NCBI RefSeq assembly: GCF_001870465.1
Contig: NZ_MDGK01000055.1
Location: 1-64,000, forward strand
Length of the DNA stretch: 64,000 nucleotides
Origin: Pseudomonas extremorientalis
GTDB lineage: Bacteria; Pseudomonadota; Gammaproteobacteria; Pseudomonadales; Pseudomonadaceae
Reading direction: 5' to 3'
Below, piece after piece: positions 45,249-53,945 of this stretch (position 1 is the first letter of the stretch; each line of letters opens with the position of its first letter). The notes under the pieces are model-generated. The model was not told the origin of the DNA. It made no database searches and was given only the letters and a program-made list of their open reading frames with translations. The translations under genes and the position numbers were made by a program.

Positions 45249-46742
45249 TTACTCGGGCAGATGGGCCACGCCATCTGAGTCGGTCATCGCCCGTTCCAGC
45301 AAATCAGCAGGAAGACTCTTGCTGGCCCGCGCACCGAGCAACCTCAATTGCTCAGTCCGGCTGACCAGATTTCCGCGCCCATCTGTCAGCTTGTTACGTG
45401 CTGCGCTGTAAGCCTTATCCAACTGCTGCAAACGGTTACCCACTTCATCCAGGTCCTGGATAAACAACACGAACTTGTCGTACAGCCAACCGGCGCGCTC
45501 GGCGATCTCCCGGGCATTCTGGCTCTGGCGTTCCTGCTTCCACAGGCTGTCGATCACGCGCAGGGTGGCCAGCAACGTGGTCGGGCTGACGATCACGATA
45601 TGGCGGTCGAAGGCTTCCTGGAACAGGCTCGGCTCGGCCTGCAACGCAGCGGAAAACGCTGCTTCAATAGGTACGAACAGCAACACGAAATCCAGGCTGT
45701 GCAGGCCCTCCAGGCGCTTGTAATCCTTGCTCGCCAGCCCCTTGACGTGATTACGCAGCGACAGTACGTGCTGTTTCAGGGCCGCCTGGCCGATGACCTC
45801 ATCATCCGCCGCCACGTATTGTTGATACGCGGTGAGGCTGACCTTGGAATCCACCACCACCTGCTTGTCACCAGGCAACATGATCAGCACGTCCGGCTGG
45901 AAGCGCTCGCCATCCGGGCCCTTGAGGCTGACCTGGGTCTGGTACTCACGGCCTTTTTCCAGGCCCGCGTGCTCCAATACCCGTTCGAGGATCAGTTCAC
46001 CCCAGTTGCCTTGGGTTTTCTGGCCCTTCAACGCACGGGTCAGGTTGGTGGCTTCATCCGACAGACGCAGGTTCAGTTGCTGTAGGCGCTCCAGCTCTTT
46101 AGCCAGGGAAAAACGCTCGCGCGCCTCGTTCTGATAGCTTTCTTCCACGCGCTTTTCGAAAGACTGAATGCGCTCCTTCAGCGGGTCGAGCAATTGGCCC
46201 AGGCGCTCCTGGCTGGTTTCGGCAAAGCGCTGTTCGCGCTCATCGAAGATCTTGCCGGCCAGCTCGGCAAACTGCGCGCGCAGCTCATCCCGCGAGCCTT
46301 GCAGGTCGGTCAGGCGTTGTTGATGGCTGTCCTGTTGTTCGCGCAATTCGGCGCGCAAGGCAGCTGAAAGAGCGTCGAGGCGGCGCAGCTCAGTCTCCTT
46401 GGCGCTGCGGTCGAGGTTCCAGGCGTGGGCGGCGTCGCGGGCATTGTCGCGGTCGATCTGCAGCAGCTCGACTTCGCGGCGTAAGGCAGCCAGGTCGGCC
46501 TGCTTGGCGGCGTTGGCCTGGCTCAGATCGCTGATCTCGTCGCGGCTGGCATCCAACTGCGCGGCGAGGCCCTCCTGGGCCAGTTGTGCGGTGGCCAGGC
46601 GCTCTTCGAGCAGTTCCCAGCCGGTCATGCGTGCGGTCAGACGCCGCTGAAGCTGCCAGCACACCGCCAATAAAGGCACGGCAGCGCCTGCGAGGCCCAG
46701 GGCGATACTGGTCCAGTCAAAAACCATAGACATGTCTGCCAT
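45249..46742 (-). CDS. rmuC: DNA recombination protein RmuC
   Basis: 497 residues. An N-terminal membrane anchor (about 10-27) is followed by a long coiled coil (about 30-230) and the conserved RmuC domain with LILERVLEHAGLEKGREY and VDSKVSLTAYQQY. RmuC limits inversions at short inverted repeats in E. coli. It is convergent with mxtR. Confidence 0.93.
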   Translation of the reverse strand: MADMSMVFDWTSIALGLAGAAVPLLAVCWQLQRRLTARMTGWELLEERLATAQLAQEGLAAQLDASRDEISDLSQANAAKQADLAALRREVELLQIDRDNARDAAHAWNLDRSAKETELRRLDALSAALRAELREQQDSHQQRLTDLQGSRDELRAQFAELAGKIFDEREQRFAETSQERLGQLLDPLKERIQSFEKRVEESYQNEARERFSLAKELERLQQLNLRLSDEATNLTRALKGQKTQGNWGELILERVLEHAGLEKGREYQTQVSLKGPDGERFQPDVLIMLPGDKQVVVDSKVSLTAYQQYVAADDEVIGQAALKQHVLSLRNHVKGLASKDYKRLEGLHSLDFVLLFVPIEAAFSAALQAEPSLFQEAFDRHIVIVSPTTLLATLRVIDSLWKQERQSQNAREIAERAGWLYDKFVLFIQDLDEVGNRLQQLDKAYSAARNKLTDGRGNLVSRTEQLRLLGARASKSLPADLLERAMTDSDGVAHLPE

Positions 46743-46788
46743 CACCGAAAAAAAGCAAGGTTAGCGGAGCCCAGGGCCTGAGGACAGC

Positions 46789-47112
46789 TCAGTCTTCGAC
46801 CTGGCCCAGTTCACGCTGGGCGCGACGGTCGCCGGCACGGGCCGCCAGGCGCAACAGGTCGTGGCCGATGCGGCGGTCGCGGGCATTCCCACATTCACGG
46901 CACATCAGTTGGCCCAGGCGACTTTGGGCAGCGACCACGCCTTCACGGGCGGGCTGCTTGAGCAAGCGCCCGGCGAAGTGTTTGACGTTGGTGTTATGAC
47001 CCAGGCGCGGACTGTCGAGCAGCCACAAGGCAACTTTCAAGGAGAAGCGCTTGGGGGCGGTAACAGTTTGAGGGGTATCGGTAACAGAAGGTGATACTGA
47101 GCGAAACTTCAT
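46789..47112 (-). CDS. Small Sel1-like repeat protein
   Basis: 107 residues from MKFRSVSPS. Two degenerate Sel1-like helical repeats (LLKQPAREGVVAAQSRLGQL and RIGHDLLRLAARAGDRRAQREL) occupy the C-terminal half. These pair helices to bind proteins. A CREC motif (about 73-76) is unusual. There is no signal peptide. It is close behind rmuC and may share its transcript. The role is unknown. Confidence 0.65.
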   Translation of the reverse strand: MKFRSVSPSVTDTPQTVTAPKRFSLKVALWLLDSPRLGHNTNVKHFAGRLLKQPAREGVVAAQSRLGQLMCRECGNARDRRIGHDLLRLAARAGDRRAQRELGQVED

Positions 47113-47569
47113 AAAGCACTGTGGGACAGATCGGAAGGCGCGCCACTCTACTCTTTTTTTCGTACAGGTAAAGCTGAAAAAACTCTGCACGCCCGTTCTA
47201 GAGCAAGCGCTTGGGACAATCCACAGAAGCTGTGGATAACTCAGTGGACAACCCCCCTTTAACTCGCGCAAAGCCCCATGGAATGGGGGTCGCAGTCAAA
47301 CTGACGATTTTTTCACCAATAAAAAAAAGCCAGATTTTTCATTGACTTAAATTTCCATTGCAGGCAAATGGCAGCCCCTCAGAGCAGTTGACAACGCAGT
47401 TACACACCCCGCAACTAATGTGCACAAGTACCCATCCGACGGTTATATCACCGGCGTTTTTTGAAGCAACTTGCTGCAAAGATGTTACCGCCAAGGCCAA
47501 CCAGGGACTTTTCAAATCTTGCCGGGCTCGCCACACTCCCCGACCTACAGCGCATGGGTGGAGGGGTCG
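47113..47569. other. Non-coding gap, AT-rich, no gene seen
   Basis: 457 bases with several poly-T/poly-A stretches and one DnaA-box-like tgtggataa at 47,231-47,239. I find no supported open frame, tRNA or terminator here. It contains the promoters of the diverging genes on its two sides. Confidence 0.6.
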
Positions 47570-47875
47570 ATGAAGGGAATTCTGTTGTTCGCGGTGCTGC
47601 TCCTGGCCATCTGTGCCATTTCCTTGGGAATCAATGCGGCGCTGCCCTCTCCGGACGGGGCACTGTTCGCCATCGCCATTTTGCTGTCGGCGGCGTTCAC
47701 GGCCGTGAGCTTGTGCATTGAGCTCGGCGAAGGCCGGATCAACGATATGGGTGACGTGATGAAAGTGGTCGAGACCGGCCAATCCCTGCGCTTGACCCTT
47801 GCCGCCTACGGCCTGGGTTGCTCGCTGGCAGCGGCAGCCACGGTACTGGTTTATCGGGGCCTGCTGGGCGGCTGA
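47570..47875 (+). CDS. Small membrane protein
   Basis: 101 residues with a GGAGGGG ribosome site. Hydrophobic segments at about 3-22, 30-50 and 80-98 suggest three membrane helices, with a charged loop ELGEGRINDMGDVMK between the last two. I do not recognise the family. Codon use is like the neighbours. Confidence 0.7.
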   Translation: MKGILLFAVLLLAICAISLGINAALPSPDGALFAIAILLSAAFTAVSLCIELGEGRINDMGDVMKVVETGQSLRLTLAAYGLGCSLAAAATVLVYRGLLGG

Positions 47876-48319
47876 TTGAAGTTTTTTCGCTAACACACTT
47901 CCCTTACCCGTTTCAATCCGTTACTATCCGCGGCGTTAGTACCAAGCTGAAAGTCAATTCTGGTCGAACAACTCCCTTGTATAACACGGGATCGACCACC
48001 TCGATGGTTTCCAGGTATTACTTGCGACGACACTGCCTTTGAACAAGCAAAGGGTGCCGCGAAGTTTCCATACTCTGACCGAACCAACCTGCAAATTGAT
48101 CAGGATCTTCACCCTGGGCCCAGAACCTTTGCCCCTGTTGTGTCGCCTGCCCTCCTAAGTACCTACCTGCCAGCCCAAGCGCGCCTAACTTAATAGCGCT
48201 TCAAACTGGCTGCTTTGTTCCAGTCGGGTTCTTCGTTCGATCAATGGTGATCAACGTCACTGGAACGTTTTAATACGGCACAGTTCTTATCTGTGTCATT
48301 TGTAGGAACACCAATAATT
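47876..48319 (+). ncRNA. Candidate structured leader or small RNA
   Basis: 444 bases with no supported reading frame but several local hairpins. These are ggtcga/tcgacc (47,962-47,997) with inner ccc/ggg pairing, cctttg-aacaag-caaagg (48,036-48,053), ctgggcccag (about 48,114) and gatca-atgg-tgatc (48,239-48,252). It ends in the ribosome site of the 74-residue gene. It could be a long regulatory 5' leader or a separate small RNA. I see no match to a family I know. Confidence 0.4.
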
Positions 48320-48544
48320 ATGAACGCTCAAATCCATACTCAGGATGCCATTCGCACCCTCACCAACGCTTTTGCTCCAATGAACTGCCTGATCATGGCC
48401 GCTCGCAAAGGCTGCTTCAGCTTCACCCTGGTCAACGAACACGGCATCGCTCGTCACAGCGAACGCCTGTACCCCGATCAATACTCCAGCGCAGAACCGC
48501 TGCAGGCCGTGATCGAGCGTACCCGTCAGGCACTGACTGCCTGA
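48320..48544 (+). CDS. Conserved small hypothetical protein
   Basis: 74 residues, MNAQIHTQDAIRTL to a RTRQALTA end. It is soluble, with a mixed alpha/beta pattern and no signal or membrane segment. An AGGA site lies before the ATG and a strong terminator follows, so it is a single-gene unit. I do not recognise a family. Confidence 0.72.
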   Translation: MNAQIHTQDAIRTLTNAFAPMNCLIMAARKGCFSFTLVNEHGIARHSERLYPDQYSSAEPLQAVIERTRQALTA

Positions 48545-48565
48545 TCGACCTGAGTCGCTGAAACA

Positions 48566-48597
48566 CAAAAACCCTGTTTAAAAAGCAGGGTTTTTTA
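48566..48597 (+). terminator. Rho-independent terminator
   Basis: aaaaccctg(ttta aaaag)cagggtttttt: a 7-bp stem followed by six T residues, 22 bases after the stop of the 74-residue gene. Confidence 0.9.
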
Positions 48598-48824
48598 TTG
48601 CCCGGAATTTGCCCACCGAGCTTTTGCACTAAGTTCAAATAGATATAAACGTTATAACTAAATGAATAAGATGTTTTAAAAACAGTCCTTTACATCGCAA
48701 ATATGACACTACACTTCAACTCAAGCGGCATGATCCGCTTCCGGCGAGCCTGAGATCCGATCCACTGCTGCCAAGCCCCCACCTTCTCAGGCCTCGTCGT
48801 CCACTTTCACGGATTGAGGCTTGT

Positions 48825-49307
48825 ATGGGTATCGCTGCCAGCGAATTATGTCGTTATGTGATCAGGCCGACGTTGATGTACCTCGGCCGACATAACCCGA
48901 CGGCCGAGTCACTGCTGCTGGGCATTGCCGCCAGCCAGTCGGAACTCGGTTCCGCCTTGCACGACCGGCGTGGACACGGCCTGTACAGCATCACCGAACC
49001 GCGCCACCGCGCGTTGTGGGACGACTACCTGGCGCTGGACCCCGAGCGCGCCAGCCTGGTACGCGGCCTTGCCAGCCAGCACGCGTTCCTCAGCGCACCG
49101 CAACTTGAGCTGACGGTCAACCTGCGTTATGCCACGGCCATCGCCTGGCTTTTGGTGGAACAACACACCCCTGCACTGCCCCCGCCCGGTGATGTGCTGG
49201 CCATGGCACGTATCTGGAAAGAAATTTTTCATCCACAAGGAAGGCTGCGTGATTTCACTCAAGCGTGGCAAACCTGTGTTTCACCCATGAATCAGGTGGT
49301 TTGCTGA
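48825..49307 (+). CDS. Hypothetical protein resembling phage virion muramidase-like proteins
   Basis: 160 residues. The order of motifs (VIRPTLMYLGRHNPTAESLL, LGIAASQSELGS, GLYSITEPRHRALWDDYL, LASQHAFL, LRYATAIAWLL) resembles by memory a small family of podophage/myophage structural proteins with a lysozyme-like fold. There the usual second motif is AAQES; here the segment reads AASQSE, so the catalytic Glu is shifted by one. No phage genes surround it. The assignment is recall-based and unverified. Confidence 0.5.
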   Translation: MGIAASELCRYVIRPTLMYLGRHNPTAESLLLGIAASQSELGSALHDRRGHGLYSITEPRHRALWDDYLALDPERASLVRGLASQHAFLSAPQLELTVNLRYATAIAWLLVEQHTPALPPPGDVLAMARIWKEIFHPQGRLRDFTQAWQTCVSPMNQVVC

Positions 49308-49453
49308 CCGGGCAATTTGCAAGATTCGCCAAAAAACCTGAAATTTGGTCGGATTGTCCTACAAAACCGCTCTATCTCCTGCATTACAGCCTATAGCGCG
49401 ATGTTAAATTTATTGTTACTTTCCGCAGCGGTGATCACCACGGAGTTCTAATA

Positions 49454-50737
49454 ATGAAAAAAGTAATGCTCAAGACCACACTTAGCCTCGCCGTTGCCAT
49501 GGCATCCTCCCATCTGTTCGCAAGCGGTTTCGCACTGAACGAACAGAGCGTCAGCGGGATGGGTACGGGTTTCGCAGGTCGCTCTTCTTCTGCCGATGAT
49601 GCAAGCACGGTTTACGGTAACCCTGCCGGTATGTCCCGCTTGAATGGCCAGCAAATCACGGGCGGTGTTGCTGCCATTGATGCGTCGACCGATATCAGCA
49701 ACACAGGTGGTAATTCTCGCGGCTCCAACAAAGGTGACATGGTTCCGTTCACCGCAGTGCCATTTGGTTTCTATACCAACAAACTCAATGATCAGTGGGC
49801 CGTTGGCTTCGGTGTATACGCACCGTTCGGCCTGGTGACTGACTACGAAAGCGGCTTTCAGGGCCGTGGTTTCGGCAGCAAGAGCGAAGTGAAGGTCATC
49901 ACCTTCCAGCCAACTGTCAGCTATGCATTCAACGACCGCGTATCGGTCGGCTTTGGCCCGACCATCAACCGGATCTCCGGTGTGCTGGAATCGGACAAGA
50001 CCCTTAACCCTGCCGTCAGCGATACCAACGTCAAAATCAAGGGCGATGATACGGCACTGGGCTTCAATGTCGGTGTATTGGTCCAAGCGACTGATACCAC
50101 ACGTGTTGGCCTGACCTACCACTCCAAGGTCAAGTACAAGCTGGACGGCCACACCACCGTGAGTGGTCCCGCCGCCACTCAACCGTTCCTGCGTAACAAC
50201 CGTTATGACGCGTCGCTGAAAATCGATACCCCAGAGTCCTACGACCTGTCGGTTACACAAGACCTGACTGACGCCTGGAAACTGTATGGCGGTGCTACCT
50301 GGACGCGCTGGAGTCGCCTGAAAGAGATCACCGTCAACAACAAAGGTGTAACGGGGGCAGGTGGTTTATTGGCACCGAGCCAACTTAGCGCGATCACCGA
50401 AGAACAGAACTGGCACGATACCTGAGCCTACGCAGTGGGTACTTCTTACCAGTTGACCAACCAAGTGGTGTTGCGCACCGGTTTGACCTTCGACCAGTCA
50501 CCCACCAACAACACCAATCGTTCTCCGCGGATTCCTACAGGCGACCGCACGATCTTCAGTGTGGGCCTTGGTTACAAAGTCATGGATAACATGACGATCG
50601 ACCTGGCTTACTCGTACCTGAAGGAAGAGGACGTCAAGGTCAACCAGACCGCTGCCGCTCCTTCAACCGCCAGCTACCGCGCCAAGTATGAAAACAGCGC
50701 CAACGGTTTCGGCCTGGGCATGACCTACACCTTCTGA
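49454..50737 (+). pseudogene. FadL/OmpP1-type outer membrane porin with in-frame stop
   Basis: A 428-codon frame with a signal peptide (about 1-23, ending LFASG) and the FadL N-terminal plug GFALNEQSVSGMGTGFAG. A TGA at 50,423-50,425 (codon 324) interrupts it, but the same frame continues with GTSYQLTNQVVLRTGL and ends in a normal barrel terminus MTYTF, followed by a terminator. A tryptophan TGG would fit this position, so one G-to-A change explains it. FadL proteins import long-chain fatty acids. Without the last ~100 residues the barrel should not insert. Confidence 0.85.
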
Positions 50738-50752
50738 TCCAGACGGGTGTAA

Positions 50753-50790
50753 AAAAGCCCCGCTCTCCTGCAAAGGAAGCGGGGCTTTTT
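50753..50790. terminator. Bidirectional terminator
   Basis: aaaaaagccccgct / agcggggcttttt hairpin lies between the porin frame (plus) and the peroxidase gene (minus), with A and T runs on both sides. Confidence 0.9.
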
Positions 50791-50802
50791 AATGGCTGAC
50801 GA

Positions 50803-51354
50803 TCAAGGCTTGGACGCTATCGCCTCCTCCACTGCCTTGATCATGTCCGGACTATCCGGCTTGGTGAGGCTGGAAAAGTTGGCAATCACCTTGCCCTGCC
50901 GATCCACCACGTACTTGTAGAAATTCCACTTCGGCGGCGTGTCGGTCTGCTGCGCCAGCACCTTGAACAGGTGCACCGCATCCGGTCCCTTGACCTTCTG
51001 TGGCTCGGTCATGGTGAAGGTCACGCCGTAATTCACGTAGCAGACCTTGGCAGTCTCTTCGCCAGTCTTGGCTTCCTGCTTGAAGTCATCGGACGGCACG
51101 CCGATCACTTCCAGCCCTTGGCCCTTGTAGCGTTGGTACAACGCCTCAAGGCCTTTGAACTGCGGGGCGAACCCGCAGAAGCTGGCAGTGTTGACGATAA
51201 CCAGCGGCTTGCCAGCAAAACGCTGGCACAGGTCGATGGATTCCTTGGCGCGCAGCTTGGGCAACTGGCCCTCCAGCAGCGGCGTGCAACTGGCGGCCAG
51301 GGCGGCACTGCCAATGGCCATCAGGACGGGTACAGCGAGCCAACGCATCTGCAT
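50803..51354 (-). CDS. Exported glutathione peroxidase-like protein
   Basis: 183 residues with a signal peptide (about 1-22, ending LAAS). The GPx core has the peroxidatic C60 in VNTASFCGFAPQFKGLE and the KWNFYKYVV motif with the conserved Trp and Asn. The usual Gln of the C-Q-W-N tetrad (FPCNQF in relatives) is replaced: here GVPSDDF. It probably reduces peroxides in the periplasm with thioredoxin-like donors, if active. The alternative start is two codons later. Confidence 0.85.
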   Translation of the reverse strand: MQMRWLAVPVLMAIGSAALAASCTPLLEGQLPKLRAKESIDLCQRFAGKPLVIVNTASFCGFAPQFKGLEALYQRYKGQGLEVIGVPSDDFKQEAKTGEETAKVCYVNYGVTFTMTEPQKVKGPDAVHLFKVLAQQTDTPPKWNFYKYVVDRQGKVIANFSSLTKPDSPDMIKAVEEAIASKP

Positions 51355-51388
51355 GTCGTGTGTCCTTAAAAGTATTCAGACCACGAAC

Positions 51389-51508
51389 TTAACAGATCGC
51401 CATACCCAGTTGCATCAACGCCAGCCCGCCATGCTGCCAGCCCCACCAGGCCAGCAGCACCAGGATCAGTCCCGCGACGAGGATCAGACCGCGTAACGCT
51501 ACACTCAT
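51389..51508 (-). CDS. 39-residue membrane protein coupled to the MFS gene
   Basis: Its ATG overlaps the stop codon of the MFS gene (ATGA), so translation is probably coupled. The peptide begins MSVALRGLIL, has one hydrophobic helix (about 7-20), then WWGWQHGGLA and ends MQLGMAIC. Small coupled proteins like this often modulate a transporter. I cannot confirm it is conserved. The call rests on the overlap and the hydrophobic character. Confidence 0.55.
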   Translation of the reverse strand: MSVALRGLILVAGLILVLLAWWGWQHGGLALMQLGMAIC

Positions 51509-52713
51509 GCCGCCTCCATCTGCGCCTGCAAGCGCGCCACCGGCCGCTCACGCACCGGCCAGTTCAGGGCGGCGGCGAGCAGGCTCAACAGAATCGCCAC
51601 CTGCCAGATCAAATCGTAGTTGCCGGTTCGATCATAGACCACCCCGCCCAACCAGCCACCCAGGAACGAACCCAACTGGTGGAACAGGAATACGATCCCA
51701 CCCAGCATGGAAAGGTTTCGCACACCAAACAGCGTTGCCACGGTGCCGTTGGTCAACGGTACCGTGGATAGCCACAGGAAGCCCATCGCCATGCCAAACA
51801 GGTAGGCCGTGATCTCGGTGACCGGCGCCCACAGAAACAGCACGATCACCACCGCACGCAGCAGGTACAAGCCCGTCAGCAAGCGCGGTTTGGACATGCG
51901 CCCGCCGAGCCAGCCGGCGGTGTAGGTCCCGAAGATATTGAACAGGCCAATCAGGGCCAGCACCGTGGTGCCAACCGTGGCCGGCAAGTGCTGGTCTACG
52001 AGGTAAGCCGGCAGGTGCACGCCGATAAACACTACTTGAAAACCGCAGACAAAAAAGCCGAACGCCAGCAGCCAGAAGCCGGAATGGGAGCAGGCTTCCT
52101 TCAAGGCTTCACGCAGGGTCTGCTGGCCGGCCAGCGCTGGTAGAGGCCGGTCCTTGAGCATGGCGACCAGCGGCAGGATCAGCGCCACCATCAAGCCCAG
52201 TGCGAGCAATGCCGTCGACCAGCCCAGCCAACTGATCAAACCCAGCGTGCCCGGTACCATCGCAAACTGGCCGAACGAACCGGCCGCACTGGCGATCCCC
52301 ATCGCCATGCTGCGTTTTTCCGGCGCCACCGCGCGGCCGACCACACCCAGAATCACTGAGAACGAGGTGCCGGACAGGCCGATACCAATCAACAAGCCCG
52401 CACTGAGGGACAACGACCACGCCGAATCGGACATGCCCATCAACACCAGGCCAACGGCGTACAGAACACCGCCGACAAATACCGCTTTGGTGGCACCAAA
52501 ACGGTCGGCCAGGGCGCCGGTGAACGGCTGCGCCAGACCCCAGATCAGGTTCTGCAGGGCGATGGCGAAGGCGAAGGTCTCGCGGCCCCAGCCAAACTCG
52601 CTGCTCATCGGCGCCAGGAACAGGCCGAAACCGTGGCGCACGCCCAACGACAACGCCAGGATCAGCGCACTCCCCACAAGAATCCAGCCACTGGTGCGCC
52701 ACATCGAGGTCAT
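51505..52713 (-). CDS. MFS transporter
   Basis: 402 residues with twelve hydrophobic segments. The loop between helices 2 and 3 carries GALADRFGATKAVFVGG, the major facilitator signature. It resembles the oxalate/formate antiporter-like and monocarboxylate-type MFS. The GGAG site is 8 bases before the ATG. A perfect palindromic operator sits directly upstream and the marR gene precedes it, so it is likely a repressed efflux or uptake system. The substrate is unknown. Confidence 0.9.
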   Translation of the reverse strand: MTSMWRTSGWILVGSALILALSLGVRHGFGLFLAPMSSEFGWGRETFAFAIALQNLIWGLAQPFTGALADRFGATKAVFVGGVLYAVGLVLMGMSDSAWSLSLSAGLLIGIGLSGTSFSVILGVVGRAVAPEKRSMAMGIASAAGSFGQFAMVPGTLGLISWLGWSTALLALGLMVALILPLVAMLKDRPLPALAGQQTLREALKEACSHSGFWLLAFGFFVCGFQVVFIGVHLPAYLVDQHLPATVGTTVLALIGLFNIFGTYTAGWLGGRMSKPRLLTGLYLLRAVVIVLFLWAPVTEITAYLFGMAMGFLWLSTVPLTNGTVATLFGVRNLSMLGGIVFLFHQLGSFLGGWLGGVVYDRTGNYDLIWQVAILLSLLAAALNWPVRERPVARLQAQMEAA

Positions 52714-52729
52714 TTCTTATTCTCCGCTC

Positions 52730-52745
52730 GCGGGTATATACCCGC
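52730..52745. promoter_or_regulatory. Palindromic MarR operator before the MFS gene
   Basis: GCGGGTATATACCCGC is a perfect 16-base palindrome, 17 bases before the MFS ATG. A second copy with two differences lies before the marR gene at 53,176. Confidence 0.75.
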
Positions 52746-52767
52746 TTGTATTCGAACAAACTCCCAT

Positions 52768-53172
52768 TCAGGCGAGTTCGTCCAGCAAGGCCAACAAGGT
52801 TTCGCGTTTTTCCGCGCCGAGTTGATCGATCAATTTCTGCTGCGCCGCTTCCCAGGCGGGTAATGCGGCGGCGAGTCGCGCCTCACCCTCCCGGGTCAAG
52901 ATCACCAGGCGATTGCGCAGGTCGTCGCCTTCCACCAGTTGCACCAGGCCCTCGCCTTCCAGCACCCGCAGGTTGCGGCCCAAGGTGCTGCGATCCAGGC
53001 CCATGGCGTCCGCCAGGCTGGAAATGCTCGGCTGGTCGAGTCGTTGCAGGTTGCACAGCAAAGAATACTGGGCGACGTTGATCCCGAAGCCGTCGAGAGC
53101 GCCGTCGTAATGCCTGCTGACGCCACGGGCGGCACGTCGCAGGTTGGTACATAAACATTGGGAGGCAAGCAT
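52768..53172 (-). CDS. MarR-family repressor
   Basis: 134 residues. The winged helix has SSLADAMGLDRSTLGRNLRVLEGEG and the wing DLRNRLVIL. The operator copy ends 4 bases before the ATG, with no ribosome site between, so the message could be leaderless or the start could lie differently. Cysteines C6 and C8 near the N-terminus are possible redox sensors. It probably represses itself and the MFS gene. Confidence 0.88.
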   Translation of the reverse strand: MLASQCLCTNLRRAARGVSRHYDGALDGFGINVAQYSLLCNLQRLDQPSISSLADAMGLDRSTLGRNLRVLEGEGLVQLVEGDDLRNRLVILTREGEARLAAALPAWEAAQQKLIDQLGAEKRETLLALLDELA

Positions 53173-53175
53173 GGA

Positions 53176-53191
53176 ACGTGTATATACCCGC
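53176..53191. promoter_or_regulatory. MarR operator before marR
   Basis: ACGTGTATATACCCGC matches the operator at 52,730 at 14 of 16 positions. It lies directly upstream of the marR start codon, overlapping a tatata stretch that could be a -10 box. Confidence 0.7.
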
Positions 53192-53214
53192 GATTAAGGA
53201 AATGCAAGAAAGTG

Positions 53215-53943
53215 TTACAGCGCCAGGCCGACCAACACCACGACTTCCAGCAGCTCCAGCAAGGCCCCTGCGGTGTCACCGGTGGTGCCGCCCAGGCGAT
53301 TGACCATCAGTTGGCGCAGCCCCAGAAAGCAGATCGCCGCGAGCAATACCGCAACCCCGCCGCTGAAGCCGCCAATCAGGATGCAGGCAAGACCACTGAG
53401 GATCAGTACCTGTTGACCGACAATCCTCGGTAAATGATCCGACAGAGCCTGGCCCAGTCCCCCTGCACGCACATAGCGCGTGGTGAGAAACAGCGCCAGC
53501 ATCGATGCGCGGCCGATCAGCGGCGCCAGGATCAGCGCGGCGCCATTGTGTTGCTCGATCAAAGCCACCAGCGCAGTGAACTTGAGCAACAGCACCAACC
53601 CCAGCGTCACCACGGCAATCGGCCCGCTGCGCGGGTCCTTCATGATCGTGAGCGTGCGCTCGCGGTCACCGAAGCCGCCCAGCCAGGCATCGGCGCTGTC
53701 CGCCAGGCCATCCAGGTGCAAGCCGCCGCTGAGCAATACCCAGGCAGTCAGTAACAGTGCGGCATGCAGCAGCAATGGCGCGCCCATCAATACGCTGTTC
53801 AGCGCCCACAACAGCACGCCGAACAACAGGCCTACCACCGGATAAAACAGCAGCGAACGCCCCAGTTCCTGAGGCTGCGGCATGCCCGGCAGGCGAATCG
53901 GCAGGCTGCTGAGAAATTGCAGGGCGATCCAGAATGGCAGCAC
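53215..53943 (-). CDS. cobS: Adenosylcobinamide-GDP ribazoletransferase (cobalamin synthase)
   Basis: 242 residues with several hydrophobic segments. Motif HLDGLADSADAWLGG and RSGPIAVV are typical of CobS. It joins adenosylcobinamide-GDP with alpha-ribazole (or its phosphate) in the membrane to finish the nucleotide loop. It is the last gene of the cob run, 2 bases after cobC. Confidence 0.96.
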   Translation of the reverse strand: MLPFWIALQFLSSLPIRLPGMPQPQELGRSLLFYPVVGLLFGVLLWALNSVLMGAPLLLHAALLLTAWVLLSGGLHLDGLADSADAWLGGFGDRERTLTIMKDPRSGPIAVVTLGLVLLLKFTALVALIEQHNGAALILAPLIGRASMLALFLTTRYVRAGGLGQALSDHLPRIVGQQVLILSGLACILIGGFSGGVAVLLAAICFLGLRQLMVNRLGGTTGDTAGALLELLEVVVLVGLAL

Positions 53944-53945
53944 GT

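Noticed and set aside
47231..47239. DnaA-box-like tgtggataa
   Set aside because: It is a single box with no cluster and no dnaA, dnaN or partition gene nearby, so it is not an origin.
50423..50425. TGA as a selenocysteine codon in the porin
   Set aside because: Outer membrane barrels of this family have no selenocysteine, and the surrounding sequence fits a tryptophan lost by one base change.
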